Assembly (NCBI RefSeq): GCF_023380245.1
Contig: NZ_CP093365.1
Location: 62,001 to 126,000 of the forward strand
DNA length: 64,000 nt
Source: Bombilactobacillus thymidiniphilus
GTDB taxonomy: Bacteria > Bacillota > Bacilli > Lactobacillales > Lactobacillaceae
Direction of reading: 5' to 3'
The notes beneath the pieces were generated by a model, which saw only the letters and a list, made by a program, of their open reading frames with translations, ran no database searches and was not told the DNA's origin. The position numbers and the translations under genes were made by a program. This document shows, piece after piece, positions 47,667-56,286 of this stretch; the first letter of the stretch is position 1; every line of letters begins with the position of its first letter.

Positions 47667-48580
47667 TCTATACCGTTACTGCAAATCCATCAATCGACTA
47701 TGTTTTGCAGTTAACCCAACTAACCTTGGGTGAAGTCAATCGTGTGGCTGAAGATGTTAAACTACCTGGGGGCAAAGGAATTAACGTTTCACGGATTCTC
47801 AAAGAATTAGGACTTCAATCCAAGGCTTTAGGCTTTATTGGTGGTGCCACAGGGCAAATGTTTGAGCATTTATTAAGTAAACATCAACTGCAGACTGATT
47901 TCACCACTGTAATGGCAGACACAAGAATTAATGTCAAAATTAAAGCTAGTGATGAAGAAACTGAAATTAATGGTCAAGGACCGACCATTTCCGCCACTGA
48001 AAAAGCTGATTTTTTGCAAAAGATTGCACAAATTGGGGCTGGTGATGTAGTTGTCATGGCTGGTAGCATACCACCCCAACTTGTTGCTGATTTTTATTTA
48101 AATATTGCTAAAACAGTTACACAAAATGGGGCTGAGTTCGTTATTGATACTACTGGACAGGCTTTATTAGATACTTTGCCTTTGCATCCTTTGGTAATCA
48201 AGCCTAATCACCATGAGTTAGCTGAACTATTCCAGACAGAATTTAACGGTATAACTGATATAGTTTCGGCCGCACGTCAATTGATTGAACAAGGTGCACA
48301 ACAAGCTTTAGTCTCTATGGCTGGCGATGGTGCACTGTTTGTTACCAAAGAACACGCCTACCAATGTAACGCTCCTAAAGATATTGTGCGTAATTCAGTT
48401 GGTGCCGGTGATTCAATGATTGCTGGCTTTGTTGGAACCTATATGAAACAAAATGATGCTGTAGCAAGTTTTCGAATGGGAGCTGCTTGTGGTTCTGCTA
48501 CCGCATTTAGCGAAGATTTGGCCAACTTGGATAAGATTAAAGCTGTTTATGAACAGATTAATGTTACCCAAATCCAATAA
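47663..48580 (+). CDS. fruK: 1-phosphofructokinase FruK
   Basis: FruK phosphorylates fructose-1-phosphate to fructose-1,6-bisphosphate, which enters glycolysis. It is a PfkB-family sugar kinase: PGGKGINVSRILKELG near residue 36 binds substrate and NSVGAGDSMIAGFVG near 250 carries the catalytic aspartate. The 305 residues fit. It overlaps fruR by four bases and precedes fruA by 18, with AAGGAG for fruA. Confidence 0.94.
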   Translation: MIYTVTANPSIDYVLQLTQLTLGEVNRVAEDVKLPGGKGINVSRILKELGLQSKALGFIGGATGQMFEHLLSKHQLQTDFTTVMADTRINVKIKASDEETEINGQGPTISATEKADFLQKIAQIGAGDVVVMAGSIPPQLVADFYLNIAKTVTQNGAEFVIDTTGQALLDTLPLHPLVIKPNHHELAELFQTEFNGITDIVSAARQLIEQGAQQALVSMAGDGALFVTKEHAYQCNAPKDIVRNSVGAGDSMIAGFVGTYMKQNDAVASFRMGAACGSATAFSEDLANLDKIKAVYEQINVTQIQ

Positions 48581-48598
48581 TAAGTAAGGAGAATTAGC

Positions 48599-50524
48599 AT
48601 GGATCTGAAAGAATTATTACGGCAAGATGTCATGATCATGGATCTCAAGGCAACTACTAAAGAAGCTGCTATTGATGAAATGGTCAATAACTATGTCAAA
48701 CACGGTGTAGTTGATGACGCTGATCTATTTAGAAAAGATATTTTAAAGCGTGAAGCTGAAACAAGCACAGGTATTGGTGATGGTATTGCTATGCCTCATG
48801 CGCGTGATAAGGCCGTCAAAAAGGCAACTGTCATGTTTGCTAAAAGTAAAACAGGGGTTGATTATGACGCTTTAGATGGTCAACCGGTTTATTTATTCTT
48901 TATGATTGCTGCACCCGATGGAGCAGATAGCTTACATTTGCAAGCTTTAGCTGCTTTATCAGCACTATTAATCAATCCACAATTAGTCGCTGATTTAAAG
49001 AAAGCTACTACTCCAGAAGAAGTGCAAAATTTGTTTGACGAAGCTGAAAAGCAAAAAGAGGCTAAGGAAAAAGCTGATCAAGAAAAAAAGCAAGCTACTA
49101 GTGTCAATCAACCAGAAGAAAAAGGTTTTATTGTCGCTGTATCTGCTTGTCCTAATGGAATAGCCCATACTTATATGGCTGAAGCTGCTTTAAAAGAAGA
49201 AGCTGAAAAATTAGGTTTAGGTATCCGCGTCGAAACTAATGGTTCTGAAGGTGTTAAAAACAAATTAACTGCTGCTGAAATCAAAAAGGCAGACGGAGTT
49301 ATTATTGCAGCTGATAAAAAAGTTGACATGGGGCGTTTTGACGGCAAAAAGTTATTAAACCGTCCAGTAATTGATGGTATTAATAAGCCTAAGGAATTAA
49401 TTGAAAAAATTGAAGCTGGTAATGCACCAGTTTATCACGCTGATGCTAGTGAACCTTCAGATTCTGATGAAGTAGAATCTAAGTCATTATGGTCACGCGT
49501 TTATGCTGATTTAATGAATGGTATCTCCCACATGCTACCTTTCGTTGTTGGTGGCGGTATTTTAATGGCTTTATCTTTCTTGATTGAGCAATCAGCTGGT
49601 GACAAGTCAACAGCTTTCTTGTTCTTCAATGGTATCGGTAATTATGCTTTCCAATTTTTGATTCCCGTTTTAGCAGCTTATATTGCGGTATCGATGGCTG
49701 ATTTACCGGCTTTAATGCCTGGTTTTGTAGCAGGTTATATGGCTTCTATTGCAACTGCCAGCGTTATTAAATCAGATAGTCCAGCTGGATTTATCGGCGG
49801 TTTAATTGGTGGGTTCATTGCAGGTTGGATTGTAATTGGTCTGAAGAAGTCCTTCAATTGGTTACCAAAATCACTGGACGGATTGAAACCAATGATTATT
49901 TATCCAGTTTTAGGTTTACTAATTGTCGGAGCAATTATGTTCTTTGCAGTTAACCCAGTGTTTGCTAAAGTTAACCAAATAATCACTAATTTCTTGGAAA
50001 ATATGGGTACTGGTAACGCGGTTATCTTAGGCGCACTGTTGGCTGCCATGATGTCTATTGATATGGGTGGTCCATTCAATAAAGCGGCTTATGCTTTTGC
50101 CATCGGTACTTTTACAACAACTCATGATGGTGCTTTAATGGCTGCCGTTATGGCTGGTGGTATGGTTCCACCATTAGCAATTGCTTTGGCAACAACTTTC
50201 TGGAAAAATAAATTTACAGAACAAGAACGTCAAGCTGGTGTCAGCAACTATGTTTTAGGTGCTGCCTTTGTTACTGAAGGTGCTATTCCTTTTGCTGCTG
50301 GTGATCCACTTCACGTTATCACTTCCAGCATCATCGGTTCTGCTATTGCTGGTGGTTTAACTCAATTTTGGCATGTTAATGTACCTGCTCCTCATGGTGG
50401 GATTTTTGTTTCACCGTTATCCAATCACCCGGGCATGTTCATTTTAGCTATTGTAATTGGTGCAGTAATTGCTGGTGTGATCTATGGTATTTGGAAACCA
50501 GCTCTAGCTAAAACTAGTGAGTAA
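48599..50524 (+). CDS. fruA: PTS fructose transporter subunit IIABC (FruA)
   Basis: This single protein phosphorylates and imports fructose as fructose-1-phosphate. Domains in order are IIA with the phospho-histidine at residue 67 (AMPHARD), IIB with the phospho-cysteine at residue 184 (SACPNGIAH) and IIC with about nine membrane helices from residue 300 (MNGISHMLPFVVGGGIL). The 641 residues are normal. A charged linker of about 25 residues joins IIA to IIB. It is the last gene of the fru operon before a strong terminator. Confidence 0.95.
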   Translation: MDLKELLRQDVMIMDLKATTKEAAIDEMVNNYVKHGVVDDADLFRKDILKREAETSTGIGDGIAMPHARDKAVKKATVMFAKSKTGVDYDALDGQPVYLFFMIAAPDGADSLHLQALAALSALLINPQLVADLKKATTPEEVQNLFDEAEKQKEAKEKADQEKKQATSVNQPEEKGFIVAVSACPNGIAHTYMAEAALKEEAEKLGLGIRVETNGSEGVKNKLTAAEIKKADGVIIAADKKVDMGRFDGKKLLNRPVIDGINKPKELIEKIEAGNAPVYHADASEPSDSDEVESKSLWSRVYADLMNGISHMLPFVVGGGILMALSFLIEQSAGDKSTAFLFFNGIGNYAFQFLIPVLAAYIAVSMADLPALMPGFVAGYMASIATASVIKSDSPAGFIGGLIGGFIAGWIVIGLKKSFNWLPKSLDGLKPMIIYPVLGLLIVGAIMFFAVNPVFAKVNQIITNFLENMGTGNAVILGALLAAMMSIDMGGPFNKAAYAFAIGTFTTTHDGALMAAVMAGGMVPPLAIALATTFWKNKFTEQERQAGVSNYVLGAAFVTEGAIPFAAGDPLHVITSSIIGSAIAGGLTQFWHVNVPAPHGGIFVSPLSNHPGMFILAIVIGAVIAGVIYGIWKPALAKTSE

Positions 50525-50526
50525 AC

Positions 50527-50557
50527 AAAAAAGTCAGTTTAAAACTGACTTTTTTTA
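50527..50557 (+). terminator. Intrinsic terminator of the fru operon
   Basis: AAAAAAGTCAGTTT and AAACTGACTTTTTTT form a long stem with a minimal loop, flanked by A-run and T-run. It lies just after the fruA stop. Confidence 0.93.
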
Positions 50558-50588
50558 TACATATTAATTGATTGTAAGGAGACATTTA

Positions 50589-51209
50589 ATGATTTTAGAA
50601 GCTTGTGTTGGCGAATTTTCACAAGTTGAACCAGCAATTAAACACGGAGCACAGCGTATTGAATTAAACAGTGATTTAAATCACGGCGGTGTTACACCAA
50701 GTTTGGGTACTATTAAGCAAGCAATTGCTTACGCCAAACCGCGCAATATTCCTGTCATTGTCATGTTGCGACCTCGTGGTGGTAATTTTGTTTACACGCG
50801 TGCAGAGTTAGAAATTATGCGTAATGACGCTCATTTGATCGAACAAGCTGGCGCTGACGGTATCGCTTTAGGTGCCCTAACAGCTGCAGATTTAATTGAT
50901 ACAACAGCAATTAACTTTATTTGTCAGGATCTTACTTTAGACTTAGTTTTTCACATGGCTTTTGACGCCATTCCCGAAAACGAGCAATTTATTGCGCTAG
51001 ATTGGCTGATAGACCATCATTTCAAACGTCTATTAGTTCATGGCACATCTTTAGATCAACCACTAAATATTGACCATTTAAAGCAACTAATCAAATACGC
51101 CAACAACCGCCTAGAAATTTTACCCGGCGGCGGAATCACCAAAAATAACGTTCAACACATTTTGACAACTTTAAAAATTCAGCAAGCTCATGGTACTAAA
51201 ATTGTTTAA
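50589..51209 (+). CDS. cutC: CutC family protein
   Basis: CutC was first linked to copper homeostasis, but its biochemical role is unsettled. The TIM-barrel family signatures are clear: EACVGEFSQVEPAIKHGAQR is split here as EACVGEF and GAQRIELNSDL, then GGVTPSLGTI, VMLRPRGGNFVY and LPGGGITKNN. The ATG at 50589 follows AAGGAG; the longer frame from 50568 starts before that site. It has its own upstream space after the fru terminator, and its stop overlaps the convergent uvrC stop by four bases. Confidence 0.92.
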   Translation: MILEACVGEFSQVEPAIKHGAQRIELNSDLNHGGVTPSLGTIKQAIAYAKPRNIPVIVMLRPRGGNFVYTRAELEIMRNDAHLIEQAGADGIALGALTAADLIDTTAINFICQDLTLDLVFHMAFDAIPENEQFIALDWLIDHHFKRLLVHGTSLDQPLNIDHLKQLIKYANNRLEILPGGGITKNNVQHILTTLKIQQAHGTKIV

Positions 51210-52987
51210 AGAGATAATTTAATTGTGCGAGCTACTTTTTCTGATACACCTAAGGATATTAAATCATTTAAAGATGCTGCCTTAATTTTTTTGATTGACC
51301 CAAAATGGCGTAATAATTTTATCCGTGTTTTGGGTCCCACACCTCTAATACTTTCTAGTTGCGATGATAAAGCATTTTTACTGTGTGTTTGCCGGTGGTA
51401 AGTGATTGCAAAACGGTGTACTTCATCTTGAATCCGCTGCAATAAATAAAAGCCTTGGCTTTTACGATCCAGTGGTACATGATTGCCAGTGGTTCCTGTA
51501 ATCAAATGTGCGGTATTATGATGATCATCTTTGACCATCCCGGCTACTGGAATATTAATGCCTAACTCATTATGCAAGACATCTTCAACCACGCGCAGTT
51601 CAATGAGACCCCCGTCCATCAAAATCAAATCCGGTAAAGCTTTCTTTTCTTTTAGCAAACGTGAATAACGTCGATAAACCACTTCACGCGTATTAGCTGT
51701 TTCATCAGCACCATTATGTTCTTCCAAAACATCTTTAATTTTATACTTGCGATAATTACTTTTCATCGGCTTGCCGTCAACGAAACTAACCATTGCTGAT
51801 ACTGCATCGGTTCCTTGAATATGCGAATGGTCAAAAGATTCAATTGTTTGGCCGTATGGCAACCCCAAAGCTGCAAAGATCTGCTTTTGGGCGCCAATGG
51901 TTTGACGATTATCTAATTCTAAAAGTCGAAATTTTTCTTCTAGGGCTAAACGAGCATTATCGTGCGCCATCGCCAAAAGATCGCGCTTAGTTCCGCGTTG
52001 CGGTGTACGCATAGGCACCTGCAAAATAGCGGATAATGAGGCAGTGTCAATATCTGAGGGCACCAGAATTTCTTTAGGAAAAACATTATTCTTGCGATTA
52101 TAAAACTGCAGAATAAAAGTTGCTAATTCTTCACTAGGTGTATTAATGCAAGGAAAGATCCTTTTCTCTCGCTTCATGAGTCGCGCTTGTCTAATGAAAA
52201 AGACTTGTACGGAAATCCATCCTTTGTCAACATAATAATTAAATAAGTCACGAGGCGTATTATCATTAGAAATAATTTTCTGTTTTTCCACTGTTTGTTC
52301 AATATAATTGATCTGATCGCGTAATTCTGCAGCTCGTTCAAATTTCAAATCGGTCGCTGCTTGCTGCATTTGCAGCGTCAATTTTCGTTTGACAGTTGCG
52401 ACATTACCGTTCAAAAAACTTTTTATTTTCCTAACTTGCAAATCATATTCAGCAATAGGCACTTCTTTAAAACAAGCACCTAGACATTGTCCCATATGAT
52501 AATACAAACAAGGTCGTCCCATATGTCCGCTGCAACGCCTCAAAGGGTAAACTTTTTGTAAAAAATGTAATGTTTCTTCAGCAGCATAAACATTAGGATA
52601 AGGACCATAATAATAACCATCATCTTTTTTAACTTGTCCCGTAATTAGCATCCGCGGATTGCGTTCATTAGTTATTTTAATATAGGGATAACCTGTACCC
52701 TTTTTTAATTTAATATTGAAATACGGTTGATGCTTTTGGATCAAAGTAATTTCCAGTAAAAACGCTTCTTTATCTGTAGTCGTTACAATTGTTTCAAAAT
52801 CGCGAATTTGACTAACTAATTTTGCTGTTTTACCTTCATGAGTACTTTTAAAATAAGAACGGACCCGATTCTTTAAATTTTTAGCTTTACCAACATAAAT
52901 AATTTTCGCGTTGATATCTTTCATCAAATAGCAACCCGGGCGGTCCGGTAATAAAGTTAGTTTGTGCTCTAGATATTCAGTAGCCAT
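51206..52987 (-). CDS. uvrC: Excinuclease ABC subunit C (UvrC)
   Basis: UvrC makes both incisions in nucleotide excision repair. Domains in order are GIY-YIG nuclease (GCYLMKD, IIYVGKAKNLKNRV), a cysteine-bearing segment (CLYYHMGQCLGACF), the UVR motif that binds UvrB (FERAAELRDQI near residue 215), the RNase H-like nuclease (ESFDHSHIQGTDAV) and a C-terminal helix-hairpin-helix pair (IRGVGPKTRIKLL). The 593 residues are normal. GAGGAG precedes the ATG. uvrA and uvrB are not in the window. Confidence 0.97.
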   Translation of the reverse strand: MATEYLEHKLTLLPDRPGCYLMKDINAKIIYVGKAKNLKNRVRSYFKSTHEGKTAKLVSQIRDFETIVTTTDKEAFLLEITLIQKHQPYFNIKLKKGTGYPYIKITNERNPRMLITGQVKKDDGYYYGPYPNVYAAEETLHFLQKVYPLRRCSGHMGRPCLYYHMGQCLGACFKEVPIAEYDLQVRKIKSFLNGNVATVKRKLTLQMQQAATDLKFERAAELRDQINYIEQTVEKQKIISNDNTPRDLFNYYVDKGWISVQVFFIRQARLMKREKRIFPCINTPSEELATFILQFYNRKNNVFPKEILVPSDIDTASLSAILQVPMRTPQRGTKRDLLAMAHDNARLALEEKFRLLELDNRQTIGAQKQIFAALGLPYGQTIESFDHSHIQGTDAVSAMVSFVDGKPMKSNYRKYKIKDVLEEHNGADETANTREVVYRRYSRLLKEKKALPDLILMDGGLIELRVVEDVLHNELGINIPVAGMVKDDHHNTAHLITGTTGNHVPLDRKSQGFYLLQRIQDEVHRFAITYHRQTHSKNALSSQLESIRGVGPKTRIKLLRHFGSIKKIKAASLNDLISLGVSEKVARTIKLSL

Positions 52988-53015
52988 AAATTCATTCTCC
53001 TCTGATAGCTAGACC

Positions 53016-53045
53016 ATTTTACTATTAATTGGTACAAATACCAAT
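53016..53045 (-). promoter_or_regulatory. uvrC promoter overlapped by a perfect palindrome
   Basis: On the minus strand TTGGTA (53039-53044) and TAAAAT (53016-53021) are 17 bases apart. The -35 hexamer lies within the dyad ATTGGTA-CAAA-TACCAAT (53028-53045), 7-bp perfect arms with a 4-base centre. A repressor could bind there; the dyad does not match the Gram-positive LexA, CtsR, Rex or GlnR sites I know. Confidence 0.6.
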
Positions 53046-53076
53046 AATTATGCTACACCATCTTTCAACAATATTA

Positions 53077-53085
53077 TGCTATAAT
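53077..53085 (+). promoter_or_regulatory. Extended -10 promoter of the 47-aa gene
   Basis: TGCTATAAT, a perfect extended -10 element, lies 31 bases before the ATG at 53116. Confidence 0.65.
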
Positions 53086-53115
53086 AAATGAAGATTAAGT
53101 ATAGAAGGTGAAACA

Positions 53116-53259
53116 ATGGGGTTGACAGTAAAACGCGAAAATGATCTTAGTAGTCTCTTTGACAAATTTGCTTCCTTGCCTGATGATGTTAAAGACAATG
53201 TCGATAAGGTAGAAAAAGCACAACAACAAAATAAAAAGCAAGATAAAAAAACTAGTTAA
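53116..53259 (+). CDS. Small conserved protein (SPJ_0845 family), 47 aa
   Basis: The frame encodes MGLTVKRENDLSSLFDKFAS at its start and ends in a Lys/Gln-rich tail. The beginning, with GLT followed by a short LF-FA helix, matches the small SPJ_0845 family of lactobacilli and streptococci as I remember it. The function is unknown. Support is strong for its size: extended -10 promoter, GAAGGTGAAACA ribosome-binding site and an immediate terminator. It points away from uvrC. It was identified by reading the DNA because it is very short. Confidence 0.8.
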   Translation: MGLTVKRENDLSSLFDKFASLPDDVKDNVDKVEKAQQQNKKQDKKTS

Positions 53260-53266
53260 CACCAAG

Positions 53267-53297
53267 CGAATTTATGAAAATAATAAATTCGTTTTTT
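53267..53297 (+). terminator. Intrinsic terminator after the 47-aa gene
   Basis: CGAATTTAT (53267-53275) pairs with ATAAATTCG (53283-53291) and is followed by six T. Confidence 0.88.
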
Positions 53298-53304
53298 ATT
53301 TCAC

Positions 53305-53754
53305 TTAGTTGGCATCACCGACTACTTTAACTTTGGTCGTTTCCTGGATCATTTTTTTATTCGTTAAAGTTGCACAATCTTCTAGTGCTCGCTGTGGATT
53401 AGACCATTCACGTACTGCATTATTTTTAATCATAAATTATTGAAGTTGCATCTTATCCACAAAATAAGCAAAATTATTTTTAAATTGCTGCAACCAAATG
53501 AAAGTTGTTTCTTTTTGACAGGCTTTCATCATTGGTGTTTCCAAACCTTCAAAATAACATTTAAGATCAAATAATAAATAATCAATTCGATCATTATAAT
53601 TACTATAGCGATAATTATTCATCGGCGATAATCTGTGTTTTGGCCATACAAAGTGTAAATTCAGATTACCTTTTATTAAAGCATAGTCTTGAATAAATTG
53701 ATCAAAATGAGGTTGGTAGTTACATAACTGCTTCCAGCCAGAAATAATTTTCAA
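53305..53754 (-). pseudogene. Probable decayed gene: 105-aa frame, in-frame TAA, then 42 more aa
   Basis: The minus strand reads 105 codons from a TTG at 53754 to TAA at 53437-53439. The same frame then continues, codon TTT then ATG (53433), for 42 codons to TAA at 53305. Neither start has a ribosome-binding site, and TAG stands directly before the first TTG. The first part (WPKHRLSPMNNYR, NDRIDYLLFDLKCYF, FAYFVDKMQLQ) recalls the end of DUF6994-like proteins from memory, which would make it truncated at the front. Alternatives are two small coupled genes or stop-codon read-through. I do not recognise the last 42 residues. Confidence 0.5.
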
Positions 53755-53767
53755 CTAAAATTTTATG

Positions 53768-53785
53768 GATCATTATAAAATGATC
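53768..53785. promoter_or_regulatory. 18-bp dyad containing a TATAAT, before the decayed gene
   Basis: GATCATT-ATAA-AATGATC is a perfect dyad with 7-bp arms. On the minus strand it includes TATAAT (53772-53777), which would start transcription only about 10 bases before the TTG at 53754. No good -35 is seen, so it may be a relic promoter/operator. Confidence 0.35.
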
Positions 53786-53806
53786 ATATTAAAAAAAGTT
53801 TAATAA

Positions 53807-53845
53807 ATAAAAAAGCTATAAAATTTATTATTAATTTTATAGCTT
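53807..53845 (-). terminator. Intrinsic terminator after dld
   Basis: On the minus strand AAGCTATAAAATT (53833-53845) pairs over 13 bp with AATTTTATAGCTT (53813-53825) and is followed by TTTTTATTTATT. Confidence 0.9.
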
Positions 53846-53868
53846 CAAAATATTTTATTATTTAGTGC

Positions 53869-55551
53869 CTAATATTCGCCCCACCACTTTTTCATGGAAG
53901 TTTGACCAATTCCAGGGTTAAAGCTATTAGTTGGATCATTTTTCTTATAGTGTTCCACTAATGACGGTGCAGCTTTATACATATGTCCAACATTATGTTC
54001 AGCAGGATAAATTGCACCACGTTGATCCAAAATCTCTAACATTTGTTTCTTTAATTCATGACCGTCAACACCTGGTTTCAAAATATAATCTTGATGCATA
54101 ACATGATCTAAGAAATGACCATAATAAATCTTATACTCAATCTTATCATCAATTTCCTTAGGTAACGTTTCGAACCAGTTATCATCATTTCGCCGTAAAG
54201 CTACATCAATTGGCAAAATATCAATTTTATCTTGCTTTAACTCTTGATAACGAATTGCCACTGATGCAGTAACATAACGGTGTAAAGCCGCTTTATTAGT
54301 TTCATCAGCATTTGCTTCAAAGTACTCACCATCTTCTTTCTTAAAGAAGTCTTGCAAATAAGCACGTGCTTCAGCAATTCCTGCACCCGCCATTTTTAAT
54401 TGCAAATAATGATCAAAGCGATTTGCATAGTCTTCTAAACGTTGTGGCAATTGATTAGGGAAAACCTGACCAGCATGTTGTAAAAAGCGATCTGGAAAAT
54501 AAGGCTTAAATGTCGGGATATGGCCTAAAATTCTTTCAGCAGTAGCTTTTAAGCCAAACATTGTTGGTAACAGACTGGTTCCTAATTTATCAATCACTAT
54601 CAAAGAATCTTTGCCATATAATTTAGCTAATTCATACGCTTCTTTATGCATATATTCGCCAGATACTGGCAAATTTTTAAATTCAGATAAAATATGACGC
54701 CGTAATTTTTCTAAAACAGCTGGTGAATTAGTGCCAATATAAAATACTTGTGATTCACCTTCTGAAGGAAAAGTATCCAAACGAACCGCAAATGTGGCTA
54801 CTGTACCTGCAGCACCTGATGCTTCATAAAGTTCTTCTGGATCAGCATTATACCGTGTTGGTTCATCAGAATCAATATTACGTACGCGTTCTTCATAATT
54901 GCGATTATGTCCAACACGTTCATCTGAATTAGGTAGATTATTGATATCAAAACGACGATTAGCTAAATTATCTAAAATTTCTTCTGGTGTATCACCTAGA
55001 TCAATACCTAAATGATTAACTAATTGTAATTGATCATTTTCATCAATTCGGGCGTACAATGCTAATTCTGTATAAGCGGGGCCACGCTGAATTAAAGCAC
55101 CACCAGAATTATTGTTCACACCACCAATAACTGAAGCTCCTAAAGTTGATGAACCGATTACCGAATGAGGTTCACGATTAACAGTCTTTAAAGCCTTTTC
55201 TAAATTAAATAGTGTCGTACCAGGGAAAGCTAACACTTGCTTACCTTGGTTGATTAATTGCAGATCCTTAATTCTACTACCCTTTACGATGACAGCGGGA
55301 CGATCATAACCTTCTGTAGGTGTCGAACCTTCCGTCAAACTAGTGTTGGAAGCTTGCATAATGATAATCAAATTATCTCGATGCAAAACTTCAATTACTC
55401 GCCACATTTCTAATAATGTACCCGGCATCACTACAGCTACCGCTTCACCGTAGCCAGAACGATAGCCCTTACGAAAACGTAACGACTTAGCCGCATTAGT
55501 CACAATATGTTTTTTACCTACAATAGCTGTTAAATCTTCGACAGTAGACAT
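53869..55551 (-). CDS. dld: Quinone-dependent D-lactate dehydrogenase (Dld-like flavoprotein)
   Basis: This FAD enzyme oxidises D-lactate to pyruvate and passes electrons to a membrane quinone. The PCMH-type FAD-binding domain is visible (VMPGTLLEMWRVI, MQASNTSLTEGS, FPGTTLFNLEKAL, GVNNNSGGALI), and the C-terminal part matches the membrane-associated D-LDH domain (GAIYPAEHNVGHMY, DPTNSFNPGIGQTS). The start at 55549-55551 follows GGAGGTATTAT; the longer frame from 55596 includes this site. That gives 560 residues, near the E. coli Dld size. It is a single gene with its own terminator. Confidence 0.92.
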   Translation of the reverse strand: MSTVEDLTAIVGKKHIVTNAAKSLRFRKGYRSGYGEAVAVVMPGTLLEMWRVIEVLHRDNLIIIMQASNTSLTEGSTPTEGYDRPAVIVKGSRIKDLQLINQGKQVLAFPGTTLFNLEKALKTVNREPHSVIGSSTLGASVIGGVNNNSGGALIQRGPAYTELALYARIDENDQLQLVNHLGIDLGDTPEEILDNLANRRFDINNLPNSDERVGHNRNYEERVRNIDSDEPTRYNADPEELYEASGAAGTVATFAVRLDTFPSEGESQVFYIGTNSPAVLEKLRRHILSEFKNLPVSGEYMHKEAYELAKLYGKDSLIVIDKLGTSLLPTMFGLKATAERILGHIPTFKPYFPDRFLQHAGQVFPNQLPQRLEDYANRFDHYLQLKMAGAGIAEARAYLQDFFKKEDGEYFEANADETNKAALHRYVTASVAIRYQELKQDKIDILPIDVALRRNDDNWFETLPKEIDDKIEYKIYYGHFLDHVMHQDYILKPGVDGHELKKQMLEILDQRGAIYPAEHNVGHMYKAAPSLVEHYKKNDPTNSFNPGIGQTSMKKWWGEY

Positions 55552-55647
55552 ATAATACCTCCATAAACTCGCACAATCTAATGATAAATATAACACTTTT
55601 TAGATATTTTAGACAATTTTCACAAGATAAATAATCATTATACAACG

Positions 55648-55684
55648 AAAAAAACCTACGAATCAATTATCTTAATTCGCAGGT
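55648..55684 (-). terminator. Intrinsic terminator after ysxC
   Basis: On the minus strand ACCTGCGAATTA pairs with TGATTCGTAGGT (12 bp with two G-U) and is followed by TTTTTT. Confidence 0.92.
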
Positions 55685-55695
55685 AAAATATTTAA

Positions 55696-56277
55696 TTATA
55701 AGTGCTCATTAATCCACTGCCAGACTTTCTCACGTCCGAATTTAGTTTCCGAACTAAACAATTGCAACTGATCGCGTTGATTAATTTGTAACGTTTTAGT
55801 AACCACTGCAACTGTTTTATTCCACTGATTTTTTTTAACCTTATCCATCTTAGTAGCAACTATTAGCGTTGGAATTTTATAATAACTGACAAATTGATAC
55901 ATCGAAACATCATCTTCACTAGGAGCATGACGACCGTCCACTAAGATAATAATGCCCTTTAATACTTTGCGCGTTGTGAGATACTCTTCAATCATTGTTC
56001 CAAACTCAGCACGTCTTTTCTTAGAAACTTTAGCATAGCCATAACCAGGTACATCAACTAGATAAAGTTTTTGATTAACTTCATAAAAATTCAAAGTCTG
56101 TGTTTTACCCGGCGTACTGGAAGTACGTGCAAAACTTTTGCGTTGAATCAAGGTATTGATTAAAGAAGATTTCCCCACATTAGACCGACCCGCTAAAGCA
56201 ATTTCAGGTAATCCTTCTTTAGGATACTGTGTTGCGCTGACAGCACTGAGATCCATTTTAACATCATTTATTTGCAA
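55696..56277 (-). CDS. ysxC: Ribosome biogenesis GTP-binding protein YsxC/EngB
   Basis: YsxC is an essential small GTPase for 50S assembly. GRSNVGKSSLIN is the P-loop, then SSTPGKTQ, DVPGYGYAKV and ATKMDKV. The 193 residues are typical. It follows clpX by 9 bases; clpX-ysxC is a conserved pair. The reading ends at a strong terminator. Confidence 0.96.
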   Translation of the reverse strand: MQINDVKMDLSAVSATQYPKEGLPEIALAGRSNVGKSSLINTLIQRKSFARTSSTPGKTQTLNFYEVNQKLYLVDVPGYGYAKVSKKRRAEFGTMIEEYLTTRKVLKGIIILVDGRHAPSEDDVSMYQFVSYYKIPTLIVATKMDKVKKNQWNKTVAVVTKTLQINQRDQLQLFSSETKFGREKVWQWINEHL

Positions 56278-56286
56278 TTTTAACCT

